NCBI RefSeq assembly: GCF_023074055.1
Contig: NZ_JADPKR010000108.1
Span: forward strand, 372,001-436,000
Length of the DNA: 64,000 bases
Source: Bradyrhizobium sp. 141
Lineage (GTDB): Bacteria; Pseudomonadota; Alphaproteobacteria; Rhizobiales; Xanthobacteraceae
Direction: 5' to 3'
The notes beneath the pieces were generated by a model. The model was not told the DNA's origin. It did no database searches and worked only from the letters and a program-made list of their open reading frames with translations. Positions 8,515 to 16,214 of the stretch are shown here, piece by piece. The translations under genes were made by a program, and so were the position numbers. Each line of letters begins with the position of its first letter. Positions within the stretch are counted from its first letter, which is position 1.

Positions 8515-9774
8515 ATGAGCGTGCGCCGCGCGTTGATCGCGGCGCTCGTTCTGCTGGTCGGAGTGGTCGGTGCGCGTGCAAGCTCCGAGCGCGCCGCGCA
8601 CAAATTCTCAGCCGAAGGCCTCGCAAAGGTCTCTGACTACATCCGGAACGAGGTTGCGACCGGAAAGATTCCCGGGGCCATCCTGCTGATCCAGCAACAC
8701 GGCAAGTCGGTCTACTACGAGAATTTCGGAGTTCGCGACGTCGCGACCGGGATCCCGATGAGCGCGGACACGATCTTCCGCCTCTATTCGATGTCGAAGC
8801 CGATCACGTCAGTCATGGCGATGATGCTGGTCGACGACGGCAAGCTTTCGCTCGATGATCCTGTCTCGAAATACATTCCCGCCTTTGCCGGGATGAAGGT
8901 CGGCGTCGAGAGAAAAGCCGAGGACGGCAAGGTTACGCTGGCGCTGGAGCCGCTCGCGCGCCCGGTCACCATCAAGGACCTGCTGCGCCACACCTCGGGC
9001 CTGCCCTATGGCTATCATGGTGGCGACATGGTGAGCGAGCTCTATGCCGAGGCTAATCTCTTCCAAAGCAATCTCAGCAATGCCGACTTCGTTGCGAAGA
9101 TCGTCACGCTGCCGCTGGCCGAGCAGCCGGGCACGGTGTGGGACTATGGCTTCTCCACCGACGTGCTCGGCCGCGTTGTCGAGGTAGCCTCGGGCAAGAC
9201 GCTGCTCCAGTTCGAGAAGGAGCGGCTGCTGGACCCGCTCGGCATGACCGAGACCGCCTTCTACGTGGCCGATCCCGCCAAATTCCCGCGCGTCGCCGAG
9301 CCGATGCCTGAGGATCGCAACATCAACCCGACAACGCCGGTTCGCGACATCAGGCGGCCGTTGCAATGGCAATCCGGCGGTGGCGGCATGGTCGGCACCA
9401 TCGGCGACTACACCCGTTTCGCGCAGATGCTGCTGAATGGCGGCAGCTACGAGGGGCGGCGCTATCTCAAGCCCGAGTCCATCGCGCTGATGGCGTCCGA
9501 CCACATCGGCCCTGAGACCAGGATCGCGCGCGACCAGAACTATTATCCGGGCGGCAATTCCGGCTTCGGCCTCGGCTTCGCCGTGCGCACCTCGGTGCCG
9601 CCGGGAACGTCATGGCCACTTGGCGAGTATCGCTGGGATGGCGTCGGCGGCACGTTCTTCTTCATCGATCCCGAGGATGATCTGTTCGGGATCTTCATGG
9701 TGCAGACGCCCTCGCAACGCGGCCGGATTCAGCTGGCGTTGAAGACGCTGATTTATCAGGCGATGGGGCGGTAG
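8515..9774 (+). CDS. Exported serine hydrolase, class C beta-lactamase family (copy 2)
   Basis: A 419-residue paralogue of the preceding gene, alignable end to end: shared blocks include RNEVATGKIPGAILLIQQHG, the nucleophile YSMSKPITS, LLRHTSGLPYG and WDYGFSTDVLGRV. A signal peptide precedes the mature part (ARA|SS near 22). ATG 8515 overlaps the upstream stop region, consistent with translational coupling. Sequence divergence is well spread, so the duplication is not recent. The substrate is unknown; the pair may differ in specificity. Confidence 0.88.
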   Translation: MSVRRALIAALVLLVGVVGARASSERAAHKFSAEGLAKVSDYIRNEVATGKIPGAILLIQQHGKSVYYENFGVRDVATGIPMSADTIFRLYSMSKPITSVMAMMLVDDGKLSLDDPVSKYIPAFAGMKVGVERKAEDGKVTLALEPLARPVTIKDLLRHTSGLPYGYHGGDMVSELYAEANLFQSNLSNADFVAKIVTLPLAEQPGTVWDYGFSTDVLGRVVEVASGKTLLQFEKERLLDPLGMTETAFYVADPAKFPRVAEPMPEDRNINPTTPVRDIRRPLQWQSGGGGMVGTIGDYTRFAQMLLNGGSYEGRRYLKPESIALMASDHIGPETRIARDQNYYPGGNSGFGLGFAVRTSVPPGTSWPLGEYRWDGVGGTFFFIDPEDDLFGIFMVQTPSQRGRIQLALKTLIYQAMGR

Positions 9775-9787
9775 TCGCGGTCGGTGC

Positions 9788-9871
9788 GTAGCCCGGATGG
9801 AGCGAAGCGCAATCCGGGACTCTCGCCGCCGAAAGACTGCCCCGGATTTCGCTGCGCTCCATCCGGGCTAC
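9788..9871. repeat. Palindromic intergenic repeat, GTAGCCCGGAT family, copy 1
   Basis: Inverted arms GTAGCCCGGATGGAGCGAAGC (split here as GTAGCCCGGATGG + AGCGAAGC) at 9788-9808 and their near-perfect complement at 9851-9871 (20 of 21 positions pair). Secondary internal arms are AATCCGGG and CCCGGATT. It fills the gap between convergent genes. A second copy of the family lies at 25711-25787. Confidence 0.85.
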
Positions 9872-9881
9872 GGCAGCTCAC

Positions 9882-10949
9882 TTACGCCCCGCGGACGATC
9901 TCGCGCACGTATCCGATCGTCTCCTCGATCTGGCGCGCATTGACGTCGAGATGGGTGCAGGCGCGGATGCGGCCGTCCATCATCGCAAGCGTCACGCCGC
10001 GCTGGCGCAGTGCCGCGACCATCTTGTCGCCGGCAATGCCGGCGCCGTCGGGCTTGAAGAACACGAGATTGGTCTCGGGCTCCTGCACTTCGATGCCTGC
10101 GATCTGCGACAGCCCGCGGGCGAGCGCGCGCGCATTGGCGTGGTCGTCGGCGAGCCGCTCGACGTGATGATCGAGCGCGTAGATGCAGGCGGCCGCGCAA
10201 ACACCGGCCTGCCGCATCGAGCCGCCGAGGCGCTGCTTCCACTGCCACACGGCGTCGATGAAGGCGCGCGAGCCCGCCAGCACACCGCCGATCGGCGCGC
10301 CCAGGCCCTTGGAGAAGTCGATCCAGGCCGAATCCCAGCCTGCGGTCATGTCGCGCGGCGAGATGCCGCTCGCCACAGTGGCGTTGAGGAGGCGCGCGCC
10401 GTCCATGTGGGTGATGAGGCCGTGTTGTTTGGCGATCGCGACGATCTCGTCGAGATCAGCCTTCTTCCAGATCGTGCCGCCGCCGATATTGGCCGTCTGC
10501 TCGACGCTGACGACCGTCTGCGGCGGCTGATAGCGCGTGCGCGGATGCAGGGCTTTCCGGAACGTCTCCGGCGTGAACTGGCCGTCCGGCCCCTTGAGCT
10601 GGGTCACCTGGAAGCCGCCGATCGCGGCATGCGCGCCGCCTTCGCGCGCAATGATGTGCGCGGTCTCATGCGCCAGGATCTCGTCGCCGGGGCGGCAATG
10701 CACCAGCGTCGCGGTGACGTTGCACATCGTGCCCGAGGGCATATAGACCGCAGCTTCCTTGCCGAGCAGATCGGCAACGCGCTCGCACAGCGCATTGACG
10801 GTCGGATCGTCGCCGACCTGCTCGTCGCCGACCTCCGCCCGCGCCATCGCCTCGCGCATCGCAGGCGTCGGCCTGGTCTGCGTGTCCGAGAGCAGGTTGA
10901 TGCGCACCGGCGGCGCCTTGGGATCGATCGGGGGCGGGGTGTAGAGCAT
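9882..10949 (-). CDS. ltaE: Low-specificity L-threonine aldolase
   Basis: A 355-residue fold-type I PLP enzyme that cleaves L-threonine and allo-threonine to glycine and acetaldehyde. The PLP-binding lysine is in IDFSKGLGAPIGG. Other signatures are NLLSDTQTRPTPAM near the N-terminus, VGDEQVGDDPTVN and HMDGARLLNA. ATG 10949 has AGGGAG 7 nt upstream; a TTG one codon earlier is less likely. It is a single gene, convergent with the hydrolase pair. Confidence 0.92.
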   Translation of the reverse strand: MLYTPPPIDPKAPPVRINLLSDTQTRPTPAMREAMARAEVGDEQVGDDPTVNALCERVADLLGKEAAVYMPSGTMCNVTATLVHCRPGDEILAHETAHIIAREGGAHAAIGGFQVTQLKGPDGQFTPETFRKALHPRTRYQPPQTVVSVEQTANIGGGTIWKKADLDEIVAIAKQHGLITHMDGARLLNATVASGISPRDMTAGWDSAWIDFSKGLGAPIGGVLAGSRAFIDAVWQWKQRLGGSMRQAGVCAAACIYALDHHVERLADDHANARALARGLSQIAGIEVQEPETNLVFFKPDGAGIAGDKMVAALRQRGVTLAMMDGRIRACTHLDVNARQIEETIGYVREIVRGA

Positions 10950-10985
10950 CAACTTGCTCCCTGAGGGAATGACGTGTGCTCGCGG

Positions 10986-11270
10986 TCAGCGAGTTCTGGG
11001 GGGACGCCGGGCGGCGTGGCGAAACCGCATAATAACGATTTCTGTCTCGGTCACACGATAATCGATCAGATAGGGATAAGGGTTGACCGGTAAGCGACGG
11101 ACGTATGCACGAGTGGTCTGCCGTCCTGCATACGGGTGATCCCCAAGCAGCGCGATGAGCGCGATGATGCGGTCGCGCACGTGATTGGCTCCTCGAGGGG
11201 AACGCGCATCGATGTAGGTCAGAACTTCGTCGATTTGGGCGAGCGCCCGCTTCGTGTAGCGGACCTTCAC
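10986..11270 (-). CDS. ParE/RelE-family toxin
   Basis: A 94-residue basic protein with the ParE/RelE plasmid-stabilisation fold: KVRYTKRALAQIDEVLTYID at the N-terminus, RDRIIALIALLGDHPYAGR in the middle and IVIMRFRHAARRPP at the C-terminus, where the RFRHAAR motif is typical. GTG 11270 is favoured because it forms a 4-base GTGA overlap with the antitoxin stop. Whether the target is gyrase (ParE) or mRNA (RelE) cannot be decided by eye. Confidence 0.85.
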   Translation of the reverse strand: MKVRYTKRALAQIDEVLTYIDARSPRGANHVRDRIIALIALLGDHPYAGRQTTRAYVRRLPVNPYPYLIDYRVTETEIVIMRFRHAARRPPRTR

Positions 11271-11494
11271 AGCCCGTGCTTGGCCCACATCGCGCGGACT
11301 TCGGCGGCGCTGGCTAACTCGCCGCGGGCGATTTCAGCCTCGGCCTCGGCGAGATCTGCCTCTTCCGCCGCCGTTAGCTGGATAGGAGGTTGATCGACCC
11401 CGGCGAGTTCGAGCAGGGCTCGCGCCAATTCGTCCTGCTCTGAATCGGGCAGGCCGGAAACCTTGCTGAAAGCCTCTTCCAGAAGACGCGTCAT
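11267..11494 (-). CDS. Antitoxin of the ParE/RelE module
   Basis: A 75-residue acidic protein (rich in Glu and Ala, for example AAEEADLAEAEAEIARGEL) directly upstream of the toxin. N-terminal MTRLLEEAFSKVSGLPDSEQ followed by DELARALLEL resembles short antitoxins paired with ParE/RelE toxins. ATG 11494 has GGAG 7 nt upstream. The acidic antitoxin / basic toxin order and the GTGA overlap support one transcript. DNA binding and autoregulation are expected for such modules but not shown here. Confidence 0.8.
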   Translation of the reverse strand: MTRLLEEAFSKVSGLPDSEQDELARALLELAGVDQPPIQLTAAEEADLAEAEAEIARGELASAAEVRAMWAKHGL

Positions 11495-11560
11495 GGTCAA
11501 CTCCGCTAGGTGCGAGCATAGCACGGACGGGCTGAAACATGGGAGTGGCTGCCTGAAATG

Positions 11561-11587
11561 AAAAGGCCCCGGAAAACCGGGGCCTTT
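11561..11587 (-). terminator. Intrinsic terminator downstream of rpsD
   Basis: Perfect 11-bp stem AAAGGCCCCGG / CCGGGGCCTTT with a four-base loop, 23 bp beyond the rpsD stop. Read on the minus strand, it ends in a TTTT tract. The symmetric A/T flanks would also let it work towards the right, insulating the toxin-antitoxin pair. Confidence 0.9.
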
Positions 11588-11609
11588 GAATGTCGTTCTG
11601 CCGTGCCTA

Positions 11610-12227
11610 TCAGCGCGAATAGAATTCGACGACCAGATGCGGCTCCATCTGCACCGGGAACGGCACGTCGGAGAGATGAGGGATGCGCACGTATTTCGCG
11701 GTCATCTTGCCGTGGTCGACTTCGAGATAGTCGGGAGTGTCGCGCTCGGGGAGCTGGCTGGCTTCGAGGACGTGGGCGAGCTGCTTGGAAGCTTCCTTGA
11801 CCTCGATCACATCGCCGATCTTGACCTGATAGCTCGAGATGTTGACCTTGCGGCCGTTCACCTTGACGTGGCCGTGGTTGATGAACTGGCGCGCGGCGAA
11901 GATCGTCGAGACGAACTTGGCGCGGTACACGACCGCGTCGAGACGGCGCTCGAGCAGGCCGATCAGGTTCTCGCCGGTGTCACCCTTGAGGCGGCTGGCC
12001 TCGACATAGATGCTGTGGAACTGGCGCTCAGAGATGTTGGCGTAATAGCCCTTCAGCTTCTGCTTGGCGCGCAGCTGCACGCCGAAGTCGGAGAGCTTGC
12101 CCTTGCGGCGCTGGCCGTGCTGGCCGGGGCCGTACTCGCGGCGGTTGACGGGGCTCTTCGGGCGGCCCCAGATGTTCTGGCCCATACGGCGATCGAGTTT
12201 GTACTTCGCCTCACTGCGCTTAGTCAT
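11610..12227 (-). CDS. rpsD: 30S ribosomal protein S4
   Basis: A 205-residue primary rRNA-binding protein that nucleates assembly of the small subunit. It begins MTKRSEAKYKLDRRMGQNIW and has the S4 RNA-binding domain in the middle (RLDAVVYRAKFVSTIFAARQ, then FINHGHVKVNGRKVNI). It ends LVVEFYSR as normal for alphaproteobacterial S4. It stands alone rather than in the alpha operon, as is usual in this group. A strong terminator follows. Confidence 0.98.
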   Translation of the reverse strand: MTKRSEAKYKLDRRMGQNIWGRPKSPVNRREYGPGQHGQRRKGKLSDFGVQLRAKQKLKGYYANISERQFHSIYVEASRLKGDTGENLIGLLERRLDAVVYRAKFVSTIFAARQFINHGHVKVNGRKVNISSYQVKIGDVIEVKEASKQLAHVLEASQLPERDTPDYLEVDHGKMTAKYVRIPHLSDVPFPVQMEPHLVVEFYSR

Positions 12228-12348
12228 CGCGTCCTCTTCAGGTTCATGGTTTGAGGAAACGCGCCCTCCTGTGTGACGGGGCTAGCCCGGCACTGACAGG
12301 TCCGATCCCCAAAGCTTAAGGGACAAGACCACGGGTCGCGAAACGCTT

Positions 12349-12370
12349 CGCGGGCCGAAATCGGCCCGCG
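12349..12370 (-). terminator. Possible hairpin terminator or GC-rich stem-loop
   Basis: Perfect 10-bp arms CGCGGGCCGA and TCGGCCCGCG around an AA loop lie between the acyltransferase stop (12427) and the rpsD start. Its place suits termination of the minus-strand gene, but no T-run follows, so factor-independent activity is uncertain. It could instead sit in the rpsD upstream region. Confidence 0.4.
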
Positions 12371-12426
12371 AGCAGGCGGCTTTTAGGGGAGTTTGGGGCT
12401 CGCTGTCAATGCGAATGGCCCCGGAA

Positions 12427-13194
12427 TCAGGTCCCGACCGCCCGGATCGGCTTTGACCCGGCCGCCCGCAATTCGGCAGCGATTTCAGTGTTCAGGACCT
12501 GTTCCAGCCGGGTCAGGACCCGGGCGATCGGGGCGGCGTCGGTGACCCGGTGATCCCAGCGGATCACGACATGAATGGTCTGGTCCGCCTCGACCATTCC
12601 ATAGCTGACGATAAAGGGGCCTGGCGTAATGGGGTGGAGCTCGCCGCCGCCGTAGGCGGCCACCGAGCTGACCGCAAAGCTGCCGAACCAATTGCCGCGC
12701 TGCCGGCCGAAATTCAGGCCGACCGCCCAGGACAGGCGCCGCAGCGGTAGCGGCAGTCGGGTCGCCCGCATGATCTTGCGGAACATCGGGACGTCCTCGA
12801 TTGGTGCCGACTTGGCGCGTCGGATCTCGGCATCGACGGCCGCCAGCGCCATCGTGTCGGGGGCCGCGATTCGCTGCGGGATCACGCATTCCTCGCCATC
12901 GTCGACCCGGGCGATCGCCACCAGGGCCACGCTTCTCGGCAGCTCGTAGAGGGTCGGCCAAGGCCATTTGGCGTAGACGGTGCGCAGGATCGGCTCGTCC
13001 CTGGCCACGAGGGCGAAAGCCTTGACGAACATCGCGGCCCAGCCGGCAGGCGCCGTTGCGCCCGCGCGGGCCTCCAGCACAGGGCGGATATTGAGCGAAC
13101 GGGATAGCGAAACGAACGGCACGCCCATCGAGGCATGCATGAGGTCGCAAATCAAACGGCGCCGCAGCGAGATGGTCTTGGGCGTCCCGCGCAT
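12427..13194 (-). CDS. Orphan 2-oxoacid dehydrogenase E2-like acyltransferase domain
   Basis: A 255-residue protein matching only the catalytic core of dihydrolipoamide acyltransferases (chloramphenicol acetyltransferase fold). It has no lipoyl domain and no E1/E3 neighbours. N-terminal LRRRLICDLMHASMGVPFVS and the C-terminal VIRWDHRVTDAAPIARVLTR align with E2, but the usual D-H-R-x-x-D-G reads DHRVTDA, so the Gly is replaced. ATG 13194 has CGGAGA just upstream. It may be an acyltransferase acting on free CoA esters; the function is not established. Confidence 0.7.
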   Translation of the reverse strand: MRGTPKTISLRRRLICDLMHASMGVPFVSLSRSLNIRPVLEARAGATAPAGWAAMFVKAFALVARDEPILRTVYAKWPWPTLYELPRSVALVAIARVDDGEECVIPQRIAAPDTMALAAVDAEIRRAKSAPIEDVPMFRKIMRATRLPLPLRRLSWAVGLNFGRQRGNWFGSFAVSSVAAYGGGELHPITPGPFIVSYGMVEADQTIHVVIRWDHRVTDAAPIARVLTRLEQVLNTEIAAELRAAGSKPIRAVGT

Positions 13195-13298
13195 TGGTCT
13201 CCGGTTCCGGATCAAAGATTAAAGTATGTGCAGCGAGCGGGGCCCGCCCGCTCGCTCTAGCACGAACCAACCCGCTTGGGGCCGGTCGGTTCGCCGCA

Positions 13299-13682
13299 TC
13301 AGGGCGCGGGCGACGCCAGCGGCTTGGTCTTGTCGACGACGTAAACTCCCAGCACTTTCATGGCCTTATCGCCATGAGCCTTGGCGTCGTGCACGACGCC
13401 TGCGGGGATCTGGTAGGAATCACCGGCTTTCAGGGTCTTGTCCGGCTGCCCGTCGATCAGAAGAGTGAGCTCGCCTTCCAGGACGTAGCCCGTCTCAATT
13501 CCGGGATGGGTATGGCGTCCGGCCGCGCCGCCCGCCGGGACTTCCGCGATGGCGGTGATGGTGTTGTAGCCATCCGGGAACTCGACTTTCTGAAGCGGGG
13601 TGCGCTTGATGCCGGGCTGCTGGGCGAAGGCCGCAAAGGCAAGGCCTGCAAAGGACAGAGCGAGCAAAGTCTTTTTAAGCAT
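13299..13682 (-). CDS. Exported cupin domain protein
   Basis: A 127-residue protein with a signal peptide (MLKKTLLALSFAGLAFAAFA|QQ) and a single cupin barrel. Metal-ligand motif 1 is seen as GRHTHPGIETGYVLEGELTL (H-x-H and the Glu), and motif 2 as IPAGVVHDAKAHGDKA. Periplasmic single cupins are mostly of unknown substrate. It is monocistronic, with 63 bp to the next gene. Confidence 0.85.
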   Translation of the reverse strand: MLKKTLLALSFAGLAFAAFAQQPGIKRTPLQKVEFPDGYNTITAIAEVPAGGAAGRHTHPGIETGYVLEGELTLLIDGQPDKTLKAGDSYQIPAGVVHDAKAHGDKAMKVLGVYVVDKTKPLASPAP

Positions 13683-13746
13683 GGTTTTCCTCCCTGGATC
13701 GACCCTAGCAGCGCGGCAGTTCCCGGCAAGATGGCAATCGGCTTGT

Positions 13747-14520
13747 TCAGCGTCTGATCCCCTCGAATGCCGCCATGATGCCGCGCTGGAACAGCGACCA
13801 GTCGAAGCCGAGCGCGATCGCGCGGTAGCCGCGGTCGATGAGGGCGTTGGCCTGGTCGGAGGTGCGGGCCACGCCGCCGATCGGCACGCCGCTTCTGAGG
13901 ATGCCGGCCTCGGCGCGCGCGACCAGTTCGAGCAACTCCGGGTCGTCCATCTGGCCGCGCTTGTTGATGGACGTCGCGAGGTCGCCGGGCCCGATCACCG
14001 CGACGTCGATGCCCGGCGTCGCCATGATCTCGTCGATGCGGTTGACGGCATCGACATGCTCGATGGTGATCATGCAGATCATCTCGTCATCGGCTGATGC
14101 CATGTACTCCGGCATCGACTGGCCCCAGCGGAACGGTGCATGGAACGGACCCCAGAGCCGATCGCCGCGCGGCGGGTAGCGCACGCTGCGCACCGCCTTC
14201 TCGGCATCGGTGCGGTTGGTGATCATTGGAAAGTTGATGCCGAAGGCCCCGATATCCATCGGCGCCTTCGCAAGCCAGGGCTCGTTCGCCGCGATCCGCA
14301 CCAAGGGGGTGCACGGCGTGCCCGTCGTCGCCGCGATCATCGCATGCGCTTCGGTGAGCCCGATCGGTCCATGCTCGAGATCGACGATGATCCAGTCGAG
14401 CGAGCGCGCCATGATCTGCACGGTCTGCACGCTCGGGATGGTCGCAATGGCGCCGAAGGCGGGACGGCCTTCGCGCCAAAGCTGGCGGAGACGGTTGAGC
14501 GGCGTGGTCGGGACCGACAT
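13747..14520 (-). CDS. HpcH/HpaI family aldolase
   Basis: A 257-residue class II (divalent-metal) pyruvate aldolase of the HpcH/HpaI family, which cleaves 4-hydroxy-2-oxo acids. Seen are WIIVDLEHGPIG (about 43-54), the metal-binding Glu in MICMITIEHVDAVNRID, and VIGPGDLATS near 175. The RYPPRGDRLWGP loop is also typical. Neighbours (cupin, murI) do not indicate the substrate, so a name such as 2-dehydro-3-deoxyglucarate aldolase would be a guess. Confidence 0.85.
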   Translation of the reverse strand: MSVPTTPLNRLRQLWREGRPAFGAIATIPSVQTVQIMARSLDWIIVDLEHGPIGLTEAHAMIAATTGTPCTPLVRIAANEPWLAKAPMDIGAFGINFPMITNRTDAEKAVRSVRYPPRGDRLWGPFHAPFRWGQSMPEYMASADDEMICMITIEHVDAVNRIDEIMATPGIDVAVIGPGDLATSINKRGQMDDPELLELVARAEAGILRSGVPIGGVARTSDQANALIDRGYRAIALGFDWSLFQRGIMAAFEGIRR

Positions 14521-14583
14521 GGAGGAGGCCTGCGGCTAGGTGACGACGGCCAAAACCTAGCAGCGCACCGTCGCCGCGCAAAG

Positions 14584-15381
14584 TCAGGCCAGGGCGCGAC
14601 CGCCGAAGAACGGCGTCAGCATGGTCGAAAGGCCATGCACGCGGTTCGAGGTGAAGATCATCTTGGCGCGGTCCTGCGCGATGCCGCCAATCCGCGGGCC
14701 GAGCAGGTCCGAGACGCGGCGGGCGATCGCCGGCGCCGGATCGATCCAGTCGACAGGCCATGGGGCCAGCCGCTTCAGCCGGTCGAGCAGCAGCGGATAA
14801 TGCGTGCAGGCGAGCACGACGGTGTCGGTGCGGGATGCCACATTCCCGGCCTCGCCGACGAAGCAGGGAGCGAGTTCGGCGCGGATGGCCTCGTCGCTGA
14901 TCGGAGCGCCGCTGAGCTCGGCTTCAGCCAGCGAGGCGAGCTCGGGCGAGCCGACCAGCGTCACCTCGCACCCTTGCGCGAAATCGCGGATCAGAGCCTT
15001 GGTGTATTCGCGCTTTACCGTACCCTTGGTGCCGAGCACCGAGACGCGGCGGGTCCTCGACTGCGCGCAGGCCGGCTTGATCGCCGGCACGGTGCCAACA
15101 AAGGGCACGGAATAAGCGGCGCGCAGGTGCGACAGGACCAGGGTGGACGCCGTGTTGCAGGCGATGACGACGAGGTCGGGATCATGCGTGCCGATCAGTT
15201 CACCCATCAGCGGCACCACGCGGGCGATGATTTCGTCCTCGCTGTGGTGGCCGTAGGGGAAAAAGGCATCGTCGGCGACGTAGGCAAAGTGCGCGTCCGG
15301 CCGCGCGGCCCCGACCTCGCGGAGCACCGTGAGCCCGCCAAGGCCGGAATCGAACACCAGGATCGTCGGAGAATTGGTCAC
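14584..15381 (-). CDS. murI: Glutamate racemase
   Basis: A 265-residue cytoplasmic enzyme that makes D-glutamate for peptidoglycan. The two catalytic Cys regions are present: VVIACNTASTL (Cys75) and VVLACTHYPLLL (Cys192). The N-terminal FDSGLGGLTVL and the FPYGHHSEDEI block complete the signature. It reads away from the glutathione transferase gene, sharing a 184-bp upstream region. Confidence 0.95.
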   Translation of the reverse strand: MTNSPTILVFDSGLGGLTVLREVGAARPDAHFAYVADDAFFPYGHHSEDEIIARVVPLMGELIGTHDPDLVVIACNTASTLVLSHLRAAYSVPFVGTVPAIKPACAQSRTRRVSVLGTKGTVKREYTKALIRDFAQGCEVTLVGSPELASLAEAELSGAPISDEAIRAELAPCFVGEAGNVASRTDTVVLACTHYPLLLDRLKRLAPWPVDWIDPAPAIARRVSDLLGPRIGGIAQDRAKMIFTSNRVHGLSTMLTPFFGGRALA

Positions 15382-15565
15382 AGAATTACCCTAGCCCGCC
15401 ATGGTTACCATTCGGTTTTTAGGGCGATTTTGCGGCGGGGACCGCTTGGGGCCGATTTGGAAGGCTTGAATGTGCCGGGACATGTCCGCAAAATTCCGGG
15501 AAGCCAGCAATCACGAAGTATGATGCGGCGTCACAGTGCTCCCATTTGCGTCCGCAGGAGGCCTC

Positions 15566-16207
15566 ATGCTTACCGTCCATCATCTCGGCAAGTCCCAGTC
15601 CGAGCGCATCGTCTGGCTGTGCGAGGAGCTGGGAACTCCATATGAGCTGAAGCGCTACACGCGTGATGCCGCGACCATGCTGGCACCGGCCGAGTACAAG
15701 GCGCTGCATCCGGCCGGCACGGCACCGGTCATCACCGAGGGCGAGCTGGTGCTTGCGGAATCCGGCGCCGTCGTCGACTACATCGTGGCAAAATACGGCA
15801 ACGGCCGACTCGTGCTCGGCCCCAATGATCCCGTCTTCGCGCAGTTTCTGTATTGGCTTCATTTCGCCAACGGCACGTTGCAACCCGGCATGGGGCGGAT
15901 GATGATCCTGAACCGGCTCGATCTCGCCAAGGACAACGCGATCCTGCGCGCGATGAAGGGGCGCCTCGATCGTGCTTACGACCTTCTCGACGCCAGGCTT
16001 GGCGAGGCCGAATATCTGGCGGGCAGCGCCTTCACCACCGCCGATATCATGACGGTGTTCTCGCTCACCACGATGCGCTACTTCCAGCCTTATGATCTCC
16101 AGCGTTGTCCGAACGTGGTCGGATATCTCGGCCGCATCGGCGACCGTCCGGCCTACCGGCGCGCGATGGAGAAGGGCGATCCGGGCATGGCGCTGCTGCT
16201 GAGCTGA
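15566..16207 (+). CDS. Glutathione S-transferase family protein
   Basis: A 213-residue two-domain GST. The N-terminal thioredoxin-like domain begins MLTVHHLGKSQSERIVWLCE, and its conserved cis-Pro plus Glu-Ser are in GTAPVITEGELVLAESGAVV. The helical C-terminal domain holds FTTADIMTVFSL, the usual N-capping box with Asp. ATG 15566 follows AGGAGG. The class and electrophile substrate are unknown. Its end is 7 bp from the convergent cyclic-nucleotide-binding gene. Confidence 0.9.
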   Translation: MLTVHHLGKSQSERIVWLCEELGTPYELKRYTRDAATMLAPAEYKALHPAGTAPVITEGELVLAESGAVVDYIVAKYGNGRLVLGPNDPVFAQFLYWLHFANGTLQPGMGRMMILNRLDLAKDNAILRAMKGRLDRAYDLLDARLGEAEYLAGSAFTTADIMTVFSLTTMRYFQPYDLQRCPNVVGYLGRIGDRPAYRRAMEKGDPGMALLLS

Positions 16208-16214
16208 GCTGCGG

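Noticed and set aside
7227..9774. True class C beta-lactamases (antibiotic resistance)
   Set aside because: The nucleophile motif is shared, but the Tyr motif and length match esterase/peptidase relatives and there is no ampR-type regulator.
14140..15645. A 501-codon open frame on the plus strand across murI and the aldolase
   Set aside because: It is antisense to two well-supported enzymes and has a Arg/Gly/Asp-heavy composition typical of shadow frames in high-GC DNA.
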